A DNA stretch of 64,000 nucleotides, taken from Ascidia mentula. Its lineage: Eukaryota > Chordata > Ascidiacea > Phlebobranchia > Ascidiidae. The translations under genes and the position numbers were made by a program. The notes beneath the pieces were generated by a model. The model did no database searches. It was not told the DNA's origin and saw only the letters and a list, made by a program, of their open reading frames with translations. The stretch is taken from the NCBI GenBank assembly GCA_947561715.1, contig OX387205.1, forward strand, positions 12,033,001-12,097,000, in the 5' to 3' direction. Shown one piece after another: positions 10,701-22,567 of this stretch; the stretch's first letter is position 1; each line of letters opens with the position of its first letter.

Positions 10701-13700
10701 CATTTGGAAGTTTTGCCGGCATCTGATTGATGCAGCTTGTGAATGTTATTTCGCAACGGGCAGCCTGTGCCTGCTAATAGATCGGTCGCGAAACAGTTTG
10801 GTGAGTGTACTAAAATGTTTGCAAACCGTATGTACAATTGTGTTTCTTTTTGTTTATAGAGACCGTTCCTGTTCTGGCGCGTTGATGTTGTGCCTGTCAT
10901 TTCTGTTGTATTGAATACAAGTGTCTGTTGTGTTCTGCGGGCTTGGCCACTACATAGGAGAATTTAGGACGCGTGTTTAACACATTTGGGCTAAAGACCA
11001 AAGCTACTGTATAGCGTGTGACGCTGCAAAAGCACGTTACAGTTCGGTTTAGGCAAGCTATATCCCAATTTTGTGTGTGACAACTAAGTGTGTGACAATA
11101 TTAAAAATACCAGGAGCGCATTGAGATTAAACATTCTTTCTTATTTAGCAGACTTCGGAACTTGCGGACAGGCCGGATCAGAAAGCATCTACAAAAGAAT
11201 GCGTTATAGAAGAGTGGTTGGAGGAAAAGCAGTCAGTCACACTTGGCCTTGGCAAGCAGCAATTATGGATAACTCAAGAAGTTTAGATATATACGATGTA
11301 AGAAACCTGTAAAAAATGTATTTAAAGCATTGGTAAAGTGATAACTAGGACTAAAGCATTGGTATTTCGGTTTTTAGTCTCATTCAAACCATGAATGACA
11401 TGGTCCTCCTGCAAGATAGCATTTTTGGCCGTGTAAGGAGTATGTACTTATATAGTTAATCTCAAGAATTGGGTTGTGTACAAATATTCGAGTGCTTCAG
11501 GAGTAACCAGAAATATATAGATGTGGTTCGACAAACTTTGACAAGTTTCGTGGTGGAACAACACGCCGAATGGCACTTTTAAGCATTGTAAGCTCGGTTC
11601 TAACTTATGGTGGCGTGAATAAAAACGACAGCTGAACTATTGTTTGTGCACCACTTAACCCTGGGACACACGAAACGTCGAAGAAACGGTCGCCCCGTTG
11701 TTATGACTAAAAGGAAATGAATTACCAACAACTTGTTATAACGCAAATATTTAACTGTTTGTAGTGCTTTAATGAAATATTCGGAGGAGGATCCCTGATT
11801 AATCAACAGTGGGTACTCACAGCAGCTAGCATCTTCGACTACTACCGTGATCAGAGTCTAATAGAGAACCAAATTGTGGTTGCAGTGGGTACGGATGTTC
11901 GCAATACTTTTTGATAGTCATCAAAAAAACAGTGGTGAGAAATCCTTACACGGAGGTAAGAACAAAGGATATCCTTGCACGAATCACCATCCTGTTGTTT
12001 TGGCCTACACGCCCCCCTAACGTCCTGTGCAATCTATCGCAATCGGGCCCATGCCATTTTATTTATTGTGTTTATTTTTCATCCGCGTAGTAGATGTTTA
12101 CTAAAAATACAAATGATTCGATTTCGTTTGAAACTTTTTTATTAAAGATTTGAAGATTCGAACTACGTCTATAAGAAATACCCTTTAAGTAAAAGCGAAG
12201 TATAAGCCGACCCTCACTTTTCTATTATATTTGTCGAATACGCACCTTTGCAGAAGTAGACTGTAGTATTATGCAGGTCAATGAATATTACGGCACTTTC
12301 GCTTGTAGATTTTGTGAATAAAATTGTTTTTATTGTAAGTGGTATCAAGTAACTCTCTATATGAAGTAACAATAGTAATTCTACGTTCTCGCCAACTATG
12401 GCATTTCTATATTTTAGGTCTTTTCAAAAGGCCAAGACGAGGCAGCAGTTTAAACTCGGTCGTAGAAGTTTTCCAGCCAAGAAGGATTTATCTTCATCCC
12501 CAATTCGATCGAAATGACGTATCAACGAGAACTCACTCCAGAACCAATTTCGATTATGACGTTGCTCTGGTAGGTTTGGTTGAGAATATGCATAACCACA
12601 ACGTTAACACGACCTTATGTTTTGAAGCAAGCACTCACGCTAACATGTTTTCAATATGGAAGTGAACACATTCCTGTATCGACTCAGTGAAGACTTAGAT
12701 AGTGCTGCAAAGGCACGATTTTAATTTATGATCGTTATTTGACGCTAACAACTGTTAAATGTATTTGCAATATTAATACGGTTACACAAGTCTTTTAGTA
12801 CATAAAGTAGCAAATCAGTGATGAAGAAAAACTATCCTTATTAACAGTAAATGAATGTTAAGCGTAAAACCTATGATTACAAGTCAAATGCCCGCCATAA
12901 CGCCGTTACAATGCTGTACTTTCGCAAATGCTGTACTTTAGCTGTAGCAATGCTGTACTTTCGCTACTGCAATGCTGTACATTTTTTTCAGATTCGAGTC
13001 GGCGTTGCAGTTCATCCAATACCTGACGGGCCTAGCTTTTTTTTTCCAACAACTAAAAGAAGGCGACGAGCCAAATTCAACGGGACGATTCCCCTTTCTC
13101 CGTACGTACGTCCTGTTTGTCTCCCCTGCAGTAATTCGTGCTTGACAAACGAGAATGTTTTGGACGAGAATGGAAACAGAATCATTGACGACACCGATTC
13201 GGATGAAGTTGTTTGCCAAAAAAAAGGTATCGTACCCTCAACGATTGTTATTATTTCATATAAGTTTGGTGGTTGGTTTATACTAATCTTATCGCAAACT
13301 CAGAAGAATGGAAACCTGCTACAATGAGTCGTGTCATATATTCACTTTTTCATATTGGGTTTGTTTGCTAATAAGTTCAAGAGTTGACCATGATGTGTAA
13401 CACCATGTGTAAAATTATACTCAGGACGCTGGTTGACGGATCGGAATGTTGAGGAATCCAGAGCGACTGTCGTTTTAGCCGGCTTCGGCCGTTCTGACAA
13501 AACCGTAAGGAGGAACGTCCCGTATGACTTACAAGAAGCGCAACTACAGTTGAAGCCAGAGAGAATGTTAGTTACCAAGAAGCATGCAACAAGCTTAGTC
13601 CATTGGAAAACTAAAAGCATTATGAAATAATAAAGCATGGTCTGTTTAACTTAATTGTTGGGCTTGGTGCAATACCTATATACCCTGTTTGTTTTATGAG

Positions 13701-14318
13701 AAATGCTTTTTTCTCCAGATGTCGTCAAGGATTGGATTTTTTCTTGCATGAAGATGGCATTCGCGTTCCCTTTGCAGATAGACTATTCTGCGCTGGATCA
13801 CCGCCAAATAAGCCTGGAAATATTCCTGATGCTTGTCAAGGCGACAGCGGCGGTCCACTAATTAGAAAGGTAACAACGTTGTAACGAATATATAAAGGCA
13901 GATGATCGTGCAATATTTTTCAACAAAAACGCCAAAAACTGCAAATGCTTTGCGATATACTTAGTGTGTTTATTCAAGCATAAAGGACTAGTAGTGGTTA
14001 CACCGGCGTTAAATTGCTGAAAACCTGATCGCACAACGGTAAGTAATTTTCAGGCATGTAGATTCATGTAATGCTTTTTTAAGAAATAAAGAAATTTTAG
14101 GAAATATTATGGCAAAAACAAATTACAATTATCATGTGTTTATTCAGTACCGAGACAAAACGACCGACAAAATATGCTGGATACAAATAGGAATCGTCAG
14201 CTTTGGGATAGGATGTGCACGCAGGCATGCTTTTGAAAACTTCGTCTATCCTGGTTACTATACAGATGTTTCCCGAGTTCAAGGATGGATAGATGAGAAG
14301 ATAAATAGCGTCCCATGA
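7754..14318 (+). CDS. Gene X: WAP-like/CCP/WAP-like/trypsin-like pseudoprotease
   Basis: Exons: WAP-like 7754-7885; CCP 8277-8489; second WAP-like 8774-8911; protease 11152-11297, 11765-11888, 12418-12569, 12992-13226, 13425-13566, 13719-13869, 14148-14318 (stop TGA). All junction phases agree. The activation site is R|VVGG. The catalytic His position reads TAAS, so His is replaced by Ser. The Asp (FDYDVAL) and Ser (GDSGGP) are kept, as is Asp189. Loss of the general base should abolish normal proteolysis, so this is probably a protease homologue with a binding or cofactor role. It has no signal peptide or LDLa exon of its own, unlike its twin Y, and probably uses gene B exons upstream. The first protease exon has a TAGCAG acceptor that could add or drop one residue. 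AATAAA follows at 14628. Confidence 0.8.
8912..11151. other. Large gene X intron, highly conserved with gene Y
   Basis: A 2.2-kb intron between the second WAP-like exon and the first protease exon. Outside the foldback element it is almost identical to 26,243-27,973, with only about seven base differences in the first kilobase. No exon was found inside it. Confidence 0.6.
10081..10610. mobile_element. Foldback (MITE-like) element with ~180-bp terminal inverted repeats, Mutator-like
   Basis: A 530-bp insertion whose arms (10081-10261 and about 10428-10610) are near-perfect inverted repeats starting GTTTAACACACTTACG. It is flanked by a 9-bp direct repeat AGGTTTGCC (10072-10080 and 10611-10619). 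The paralogous intron of gene Y near 27,400 has the same sequence with a single AGGTTTGCC, which is a clean empty site. Long terminal repeats with a 9-bp target duplication are typical of the Mutator (MULE) superfamily. No transposase is encoded, so it is non-autonomous. Confidence 0.85.
12906..12985 (+). repeat. Short minisatellite (~22-bp unit) before a protease exon of X
   Basis: Three to four imperfect copies of a unit containing AATGCTGTACTTTCGC run into the polypyrimidine tract and acceptor of the exon at 12992. The same array with different unit order is at 29797-29880 in gene Y. Confidence 0.7.
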
Positions 14319-14627
14319 TATGCTTAATTTAATACGCTTTGTAGATACCCAAGTTCATTCATTTTTTTATAATGTTGCTGCTGTAGTCGCATTCGTTGAG
14401 TAGTCCTTTTGGGTGTCACTTCTGTTTGTGCTTAAAAACTCTGTCGTATTCCGAACTATATCGGGTTAAGACCAAGTAAATACCTTGCAAATGGGTATGA
14501 GTTTCACCAACATGAACATGCCGATCACACTTAGTCCAACGTGGCAAAACGTTTCCTCACAATCTTCCACAGCTAAAACTTAACCCCTGTATATTTTGTT
14601 CCGGGTATTGTGAATTAAAGCGACGGA

Positions 14628-14633
14628 AATAAA
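14628..14633 (+). terminator. Polyadenylation signal AATAAA, gene X
   Basis: A canonical hexamer about 310 bases after the gene X stop. The same hexamer in the same surroundings is at 32300-32305 downstream of gene Y, which supports use in both. Confidence 0.5.
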
Positions 14634-16904
14634 GTACCGTGTGGCATTGTAACAATTTAGTTTGAAACTGTTAATAAGTGGACATAGGAATTAACTGGTT
14701 AAGCTCTTTGTCCGCTGTTTTCACCATCAACAAGGGTCGTCTGTAAACTAAACCTGTTACTTTCCGGTTTGTCTTTTGTTGTGTTGTAGGGTGTAAAACT
14801 ATAATTCCTTTTAGTGCTAGGATATTATATATATATTTTTGAAAAAACGAATTCATGTCAAATAAGATTGGATCGTGAAAACGTATTTAAACAATACAAA
14901 GCAAAATAGGTAACCGCACGGTGGGGCTAAAGAAAAACACAGCACATTGGAAGATCGGCAAATTTTAATTTAATTAATTTAATCCTTTTGTTAGCAAGGT
15001 TCAGTTTTAATTAATATAAATTAGCGAAATTCCAACCCACCTTCGAAAACATGTGCAGTAACATAGAGTGGATGGACATAATATCGCTTTACAAAATAAT
15101 AAAGGTTGCAAATACAAAGTCAATTAAAGAATACCCATTAAACTAAATTGAAGTTTATTGTATTGTGTTGCATTAAGGATCGGAAATCACTGCTGTTTTT
15201 GTATCGAAGATGATGCGTTTGTTTATTCCTCTCTGTCCATGGCATTGGTCCAATATTTGAGCACAAATTATAGTTAATTTTGATTACTTTTGCTACATTA
15301 CCCAAATACAAGGGCAACTTATTTTGTTTTCAAAAATATCAAATGATTTGCCTTGTATACCAACTGGAATCGACCGAGCTTGTAACAAGTGGTATTGCGC
15401 GCTCGACAGAATTTCTTGGGTGCCTAATTTCACACCGCTGGCAGCTTAATTTGGCACTTACGATGGATTCACTCAAGCACAAAAGAATTGGCCACACAAC
15501 AAAGTTTTGCCCTTCATACTTTCATCGTTAGATTCGCCTGGTCTTTGTGCACGTGAATTTAAACTGGTATCCTTCATACATGAATAACATTCTATCCTTT
15601 ATCAAAGTAAACATTAAACCTTTTCTTCTTATCAGATGAACTAAAGGAGTTCAAAATGTCACATGTTTTCTGCATGGAATTTCTTCTCGAGAATACTCCT
15701 CAAAATAAAATAGTTTACTTTTGTTGTTGAAACAGTGTAGATACCAATGTAAAACAATACGCTTTTTTACCCTTTATGGCCTTGTTCTATTTGCTTGATA
15801 ACTAATAATCACTACATTTTTTTTAGGTAGTCATCTGTCAACTCTATGTGTTGTTTTTTCATCCTTAACACGAGCAGATTTCTTCGGCAAATACGAGTAT
15901 TCGTGACGTCCTTACCGCGATCATATTAAGTTATCGCCACACTAATTTCTTCGCGACCACACAACCGGTGTCAATACAGTTTCTACTTATTTTAACACAT
16001 ATATTGTTTAGCTCGAGGCTTCTTTTTTATTCTGCGATCCTATATTTCAAACATTATGTTTTATGCTAACACGTTAACGATAATAAAATACAATATCAAG
16101 AAACTATTCACAGAGTAAGCTGCATAATGGAACCATTTACCTTCTAACTTCTTACCATTTACCTTCTACCTTCTTTACAGTGGAAAAAGATTATTTTTGT
16201 ATTGTTTGTTGCACACACAAGTTTATGTGTCCCGTCCCAAACATAAAAATGTCAAAAATGGCATTAAACCTATCATGATTTATTTAGAATTTGCTGATCA
16301 ACAAATAAAGATCGTTAAAGTTTGGTTTTGAACAAACCTAATGAATTATTGTGTGAGCTGCACACAAATGGCTACTGTTTCGACCTATAAGGTCTCATCA
16401 GTGCAGCTGGTGTGATTATCAGACGACTTTGCTTACCAAACGGCCAATTCACATTATTGGCTCCACTTTGCATATGATCATATGATTAATAAATTATATT
16501 ACTTACGTTTCTTCAACAGCTGAATGTGGAGCTTTATAAACGTATTTGACAGATATGCTTAACAACACAAATCGACGACAAAAGTAATTTGGAAATTTCC
16601 CTTCCTAAAAAGCCACGTTCAGGAATCGTTTCAACAAAACAACCAGAACCAGTGTTATGCGGTATGCCTTGCGACAATGTTAACTACAAGTATCGTCGAT
16701 TACTTCCCGAATCATGCCTGGCGTTCTTAAGCCATGGGGCACAGCAGCCATACGCTGAAAACAACATTATTTCCGTTGTGGTCAAAATGTCAGCAACAGA
16801 CATAATTAGAAACCCCGATCCTCATGTTTCGCAAATAGTAGGCAAGCTCTGTGAGTTATGTTCTGACAACATAAGCGCCTAGAATAAGTAAGTTTTGAAG
16901 TTTG
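14634..16904. other. Intergenic region between X and Z, with an unexplained ORF
   Basis: The first ~450 bases continue the match to the 3' flank of Y, then unique AT-rich DNA follows. An open frame at about 16589-16882 (ends TAG; 97 codons, no ATG at its open end) has Cys-containing segments such as CGMPCDN and ends CELCSDNISA. I do not recognise it. It lies directly before the gene Z promoter region and may be a broken coding fragment. Nothing else was seen apart from the hammerhead-like motif listed separately. Confidence 0.4.
16352..16413 (-). ncRNA. Hammerhead-ribozyme-like motif (best of three)
   Basis: On the minus strand the order is: stem I arm AGCTGCA, CTGATGA, stem II GACC-TTATA-GGTC, GAAA, a short hairpin, then stem I arm TGCAGCT. 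Stem I pairs over 7 bp and stem II over 4 bp, and the two invariant core boxes are exact. The base before the predicted cleavage point appears to be G rather than A, C or U, which would impair cleavage. Such motifs are known from Penelope-like elements and retrozymes in animals. No reverse transcriptase was seen nearby. Confidence 0.5.
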
Positions 16905-16914
16905 TTTATATATT
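16905..16914 (+). promoter_or_regulatory. TATA-like box upstream of gene Z
   Basis: TTTATATATT lies about 110 bases before the gene Z initiator ATG (17022), at a distance compatible with a core promoter and a short 5' UTR. The call rests on sequence and position only. Confidence 0.3.
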
Positions 16915-17021
16915 ATTGACATATTGTCCGGGGAAGCAGGTCAACAGATAAGCAGAAAAATAATTGTTTATTCCCAACAAAATACTGACATTCTGTGGTC
17001 GCTTGACTTGGAATCCTTGGG

Positions 17022-20000
17022 ATGAAGACTTGGATATTGGTTGTCTTGCTGTTAAAGTCACTTTTCAGCCGTAAGTAACCACAGATAAACAAACATTTGA
17101 TCTTTCGTTTATACACATTGATTAAAACCCTAAATTGTAGCGACGATGGCAAGGATTTTTAACTTCTTTTTTTAAGTCAATGCGGATATTTGTTTAGTTT
17201 GGCTCATTTACAATTTAATTATTGAAAGATTTAAACAAAACCTGGCTTCACAGCCTAATGTGCCTTATGCCATAAGAGCCTACACGTGGATCAAGTAGAG
17301 GTTTGGGAGAGATAATTTTGTTGCCTTCGTTATACAAATACCAGCAATGAACAATTCCTTGAAATCGAGTGCTGCCCAAATTATAACTTTAATGTTACGT
17401 TGAATAATTGCCACTCGGAAAATGGGAGAAAGGGTATAATTAAGATTTCTAATTACTGTTTCAATATCCTTATTGTCAGCAGATAGCAGCGCAACAGGGC
17501 CATGTTCTAACAACGAATTTCGATGTCCAAACAGTGATCTTTGTTTAAGTTTCGACAAAGTGTGTGATGGCGTTGGAGATTGCAGCAACAACGAGGATGA
17601 ATCATATGTCTTTGCTAGATGCGGTATAAAGTTTACTTTTGAAGATCAAATTAATCAGATACAGTAAATTATTAAGTTAAATTTTTTCATTTGGGAAAAT
17701 AAGAGTATGCTCTTCAAGCTACGAATTATAGAAAATTACCAGCATATTTCTGGAAATTCTAACACAACAGCTGGGAGTTTGATTTCTAATGAATCGCCTG
17801 TGTAGTCTTTATGGCTGACAGAGACTCAGTAACGGATCAATGCAGAAAATGATAAATATTCCTAAGTCGTCTGTCTGCTTCAAGTTTTTACGACATATAT
17901 ATTTCGCCTGTCTGTGCAGGCATCATCGGTATCGCTTATTCAAATAGAACAACAGCTGGGGGCGGTTTTTGTGCTAGCGAGATTAGTTTTACATTACTTC
18001 ATAAGTCTAAATAAGTTATGATTCTGAAACTGCAACTTCCTTAAGTGATACGCAAAAAGAAAGATTCATCTGATTATCCTGGATATTCGCCTCTGTAATG
18101 AACAAAAGTGGAATGCATTAAGTGTTTATGTCAACTAGCGCAACTATAGGAAAAATATGTTATAGGTTCATGTCCCGGAAGAAACGAGAGTTTGGCGGGT
18201 TATCCATGCCGAAAACCTTGTGTGCATAACAGGGAGTGTAGAGGAAGGAAACGATGTGCTTGTGACGGTCACTGTGGGATGTCCTGCTTTAACCCAAGTG
18301 AGAATGACGAATGTTTATCTAGAGAGAAAAATTAAAAAAAAAGGATTGAGAACGAAAACAACACACCAACCAACATTTTAATAACGCTCTGATGGAATTA
18401 TTTATTCTGCCAAGTCAATTTTGATAGTTTCTGCTCAAGTAATGTCATTTGTTAATTATTGTTAAGTGGCCACCTGTGGGAATTCGCTACCATCGGCTAG
18501 AGGCAGTGTGGGTTACAGTGTGATGCGTTTCGTTGGCCGTGGCTTGGCTCAAGTGAATTCAAACTTTAGACACGGTGACTTCGTTGAATATGCGTGCCCT
18601 CCGGGAATGACACCCGTCGGTCCCCAGGTTATCTGCAATTCAAGAAAACAATGGACACGAGCTGAAGTAAATTGCACAGGTAACGTGACAACAATTTAAA
18701 TGTAATAGGTTGGGCAATAAAAGATTCAAACGAAAAATTATATGGTAGTAACTTTAAAATAAAACAACTTTAACATGTTTCCATTGTTTTTCAAAACTTG
18801 TTTTCTTTATTAAACGATCTTTAGATTTGTGGCCAATCAAATGTTCTCAACACGTACATCAGCGCGGTTTCGGGCGAGTAGTCGGAGGAATATCAGTAAA
18901 ACAACACACTTGGCCTTGGCAGGTGCTCATTATGAGAAACTCATACCCACGAGTAAGTTACTTTTCAGTATCTTTACCATTGTATGAAATGTCTCGAATT
19001 TTGTCTCCGGAAACAGTTCCTGTATGTTAAGTGCATAGCAACCAAGACAATTATACAACCATTAATTATCAACAATATATTACGTGGAGTTGGTTTTTAC
19101 ATTCACAGTTGTTCGACGATCGCAGTTTAAGGGGTGGTGGATCTATTATTAACCAACAGTGGGTTCTCACAGCAGCTCACGTGTTTGACGAATATCAAGA
19201 CATTGAACACATCGAAGATTTAGTTGTCGCCGTCGGTTAGTTAACTCCGTACTTTTATGCAGCTAAGTAAGAATAAATAACGTTCATCTTTGGGGACTGA
19301 TGTACTTGTGATCGTCACAGTGCCTGCAAATGCATGCAATTAAATCATTGATAAACGTTGATGCAATTTTTAATTTACGAAAAGACCACCAGGTGGTTTA
19401 AATTAAATCCTTAGATTTCGGTTGAAATTTCTTTTAATTTTGCAACATCATATTATCGAAGTGTCGGGAGTCAGCTCATAACAATTAACGCCGTCAGCAA
19501 AATCCACCAACAGGAAATCTCCGATTGGTGCACTGCGAGAATTTTATAGCTCCTTGCTGAACGTTGCGCGCCGCCAACTTTCGCTATTGACGTTTATTAC
19601 ATCCGCCATCACAAGAGATCAAATTACACAGTGCGTGGTGTTGTTTGGCGTTCAAATTTGGTCGTTCCTGTTAAATTTTCACTGTTACAGGATGACCTGT
19701 GCGATAGTTTTTGGTACATCTTGTACCTAGTGAGGGGCCAGTTTGCCTTTGAAGTCTTCAAAAATAATTCCTCTTTACAAATACAGTTGTGCATTTAAAC
19801 GTCTTCTACTTATTTAGTTTAATTATGTTTGTTCAAGAAAATTTTGACCTTTAAATTAAAGCCATGCATCAAAAACATTTGGAGTTAAACCGATAATTAT
19901 TGACAGGTGTTCATGAACGCCCCAGTTTGATAGAAAAATTGGACTCTGCAGTTGAACTTTTTGCACCAAGGAAAATATATCTTCATCCAAGATTTGATCG

Positions 20001-21358
20001 ACAGATTCGTGGGTGGCAGAGAATCAATTTTGATTACGACATTGCTTTGGTGAGTTTATTGAAACGTTTTTTTTTATTGAATGTAAGCTTATCTTGTAAA
20101 TATTGTGTTGTTGCTTTCTGTCTGCATTTCACAACAAAACCAATCGCTACAGTAAAATAACTGGTTACAGCACGATTCACCTGACCTAAATGTTTTGATA
20201 TGTTTTTAAAAAATGATTTGTTTGCAAACTTATCTTCTACAGTTTTGAGCATCCTGTACATGATGTATACCAGAAGTACTTTTCATAATAAACGTACAGG
20301 ATTATAAAAACGAACTTCCCTTTTCAGATTAGAATCGGAGTCTCGCTTCGCCCTTTACGTCGCGCATCGTTTTGGTTCGCCACAAAAGAAAGGCCGAAAT
20401 TCAATGGAACAATCCCCTTATCTCCGTACATTCGTCCCGTGTGTCTACCTAGGAGTAATTCGTTTCCTCCAAACGGAACCATCATACACAGTAACGGACT
20501 AAGTATCTCCAACGTTTTTCCTGTCGTAAAATGTATTATAATATCTAACCGTGCTTTCCCCTTTTTTTTAAACTCAGCTTGACTTGTCTTTGAACATTTA
20601 GTACAACAGTCGTAGTAACTGGATTTGGATACACTAATTATCCAAGTCATACAAAACCAAACATTTTGCAGCAAGCAAAACAAGAATTACAACCAGATGC
20701 AGTGTAAGTAGCATTCGTTACTTTATACAAGAAAGCCAAATGTTTTTGGGACCTGTAATAACAGATGAAAGGTATAAAAAACTTGTCACCAATTTCACCT
20801 AGGGTGTTTTTGCACAATTTTTTGATTTAACTCTTCTTTGAATATTATTCTGTTTAACCGTTTGAAATAAAAATTTGGGGTTTGATCAATCAAGAAAAAG
20901 ACGATACTTTTTATTGCTGTTTTGATCAGGTGTCGTCAAGGAATCCAACGTCACACGCGAAAAATAGGACATTCTTTGAGTTACACGAACCGCATGATTT
21001 GTGCCAGATCTCCAACAACTGCAAGAACTCTGTCTGACGCGTGTACTGGAGACAGTGGTGGGCCGCTCGTAAACCAAGTAAAGCTTTAATTTATTTCCGT
21101 CATTGGAAATGCTTAATGGAACTCTTTGGTTTGCGTATAAAATTTAAATACAAATGTATATATTATTTGTTTAAAATCTTGTAACAGCGCTTGGATTCCC
21201 AAACTGGCGAAAGTTATTGGGTACAAATGGGGATTGTCAGTTTTGGAGTTAAATGTGCTCATAGGGATGAAACAGATGTCTTTGTGTATCCTGGCTACTA
21301 CGCAGATGTTGCGCAGATGCAAAGCTGGATTGAAGAAACAATCAACGCTTCTAAGTAA
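17022..21358 (+). CDS. Gene Z: secreted LDLa-WAP-like-CCP-trypsin protease, probable frame lesion
   Basis: Exons: signal peptide 17022-17070 (hydrophobic MKTWILVVLLLKSLFS); LDLa 17480-17623 with the calcium-site DG..DCSNNEDE; WAP-like 18166-18297; CCP 18467-18679; protease 18825-18952 (activation R|VVGG), 19109-19235 (TAAH), 19907-20049 (YDIAL), 20328-20525, 20602-20703, 20930-21077 (DACTGDSGGP), 21188-21358 (TAA). The His, Asp and Ser triad and Asp189 are all present, so this would be a trypsin-specificity enzyme activated by cleavage. The junction between 20328-20525 and 20602-20703 does not keep frame with any good donor, and retaining the intron gives a stop near 20579. Either splicing is unusual or the gene is newly broken. 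It is closest to gene A. ATTAAA occurs at 21526-21531. Confidence 0.75.
17889..17934 (-). ncRNA. Hammerhead-ribozyme-like motif (degenerate core)
   Basis: The minus strand shows CCGATGA (canonical CTGATGA with one change), a perfect 5-bp stem II (GCCTG/CAGGC), GAAA, an AT-rich short hairpin and GTC. It lies in the intron between the LDLa and WAP-like exons of gene Z and resembles the motif at 6891-6932. Confidence 0.35.
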
Positions 21359-21556
21359 AAACTTTGTTCCTAGTTTATTGTGTGTTGTGAAGATAAAAGA
21401 ATTATGACTGCAATTTACCTGACAAAAACAAGTATATGTTGAGTTAGTTTTCTCAATCGAAAAACAAGCAAAACTTTCCAGTTACAAATGGCTTCCTGTA
21501 AGCATGTTTTTTTCATCTTTAAGCGATTAAACCTTGTGTAAATACGTAAGGAGTAA

Positions 21557-22567
21557 TGCCACCAAACGGCCGAGTGGATGATCGCGGTGTAGATTACGTT
21601 TTCGGGTCACGTGTTCAATTTGTCTGTCACGAGGGATTTCGAAACACTGGAAGCTCATTTGCCGTTTGCAGTGCCGATGCCACTTGGGAAGGGTCTGCCA
21701 TTTGCCGTGGTAACTGCTATCAACCAACTATCAAGATAAACACGTATTTTACTCCTTGTCCGTTTTCTCAATAGTTCATTCGGATTGCGATTTCGAAAAT
21801 TTTCGCAGTCCAACTTGTGGTTACACATCTAGTCCGTTGGAAGGTTGGAGACGCCGTTACACACGAACTGATCGCAATAACAGAGGAGGTTATTACGAAT
21901 TTTCTACTGTTTAAAACAAGCTGTCACCAATGCTTGTTGTAATAGTTATAAATTAAAGGTTATGTTGTTGATGCTTTTGTTTACACCAGTAAAAGTCACT
22001 TTCATCACCAGTAGTCCCGCAATCAGGCAATGACAAGTGCTTTGACTTGTTTTACAAACTTCACTCTTCCAACTCTCATTTGGTCTTGAAGATATCTGGA
22101 ACTATACGGTAATGTTTTTGATATGCAAAACAATGCACCAGTTGCGTATTCCCATTTTTGCAGCCGAATTTTTTTTATAATGCAGATGGAGGGATCGTAG
22201 ATCACACAGTCTGGGTGCATGGATAATTGACTGTAAAACAAAATGGAGTAGGCATTCAAGTGTCATTTGTGGCAACAACTGGCACTGTCAGCATAGATGA
22301 TATAACCATTGCATACGAAGCTTCCAGTAAGTATCTGGTTTTAATGATTAAAAGATAAACAAACGTAGAATACCCGTAATTGTTCTAAAACGTTGTTTTA
22401 TGTGCGGGCTTCTTGTAATTAACTGGTAACCAAGTTTTTCGCATTTGCTACTGTTATGTTATTCTCTAAACACAAAATGTTGCTATATCATAACTGGGAA
22501 TCGAACTATTAGATGATGAATGTGAAAGTAATCCATGTCAAAATGATGGCACATGCCAGGATGAAGA
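21557..22567 (+). pseudogene. Decayed copy of gene B (CCP, MAM, truncated EGF)
   Basis: Homologous to 1616-2640. The CCP exon (21557-21709) has lost its 5' part and acceptor through a deletion that joins the gene A 3' flank to the middle of the exon. MAM pieces are at 21775-21888, 21959 onward and 22186-22326. The second has a one-base deletion producing a TAG at 22012-22014. The third has a two-base deletion and a Cys-to-Ser change at its last cysteine. The EGF exon (22511 onward) stops abruptly at about 22567, where an inverted segment begins. Clearly non-functional as a gene B product. Confidence 0.85.

Larger units (their letters stand above)
7106..15082. repeat. Segmental duplication, unit 1 copy (gene X)
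   Basis: Exons and introns of gene X match gene Y (24,690-32,790) in the same order and orientation, including the 3' flank. The copies differ by the foldback element (unit 1 only), the hAT element (unit 2 only), loss of the second WAP exon in Y and small indels. Confidence 0.85.

Noticed and set aside
10346..10726. ORFs in and beside the foldback element
   Set aside because: They are inverted-repeat sequence read on both strands and show no transposase motifs.
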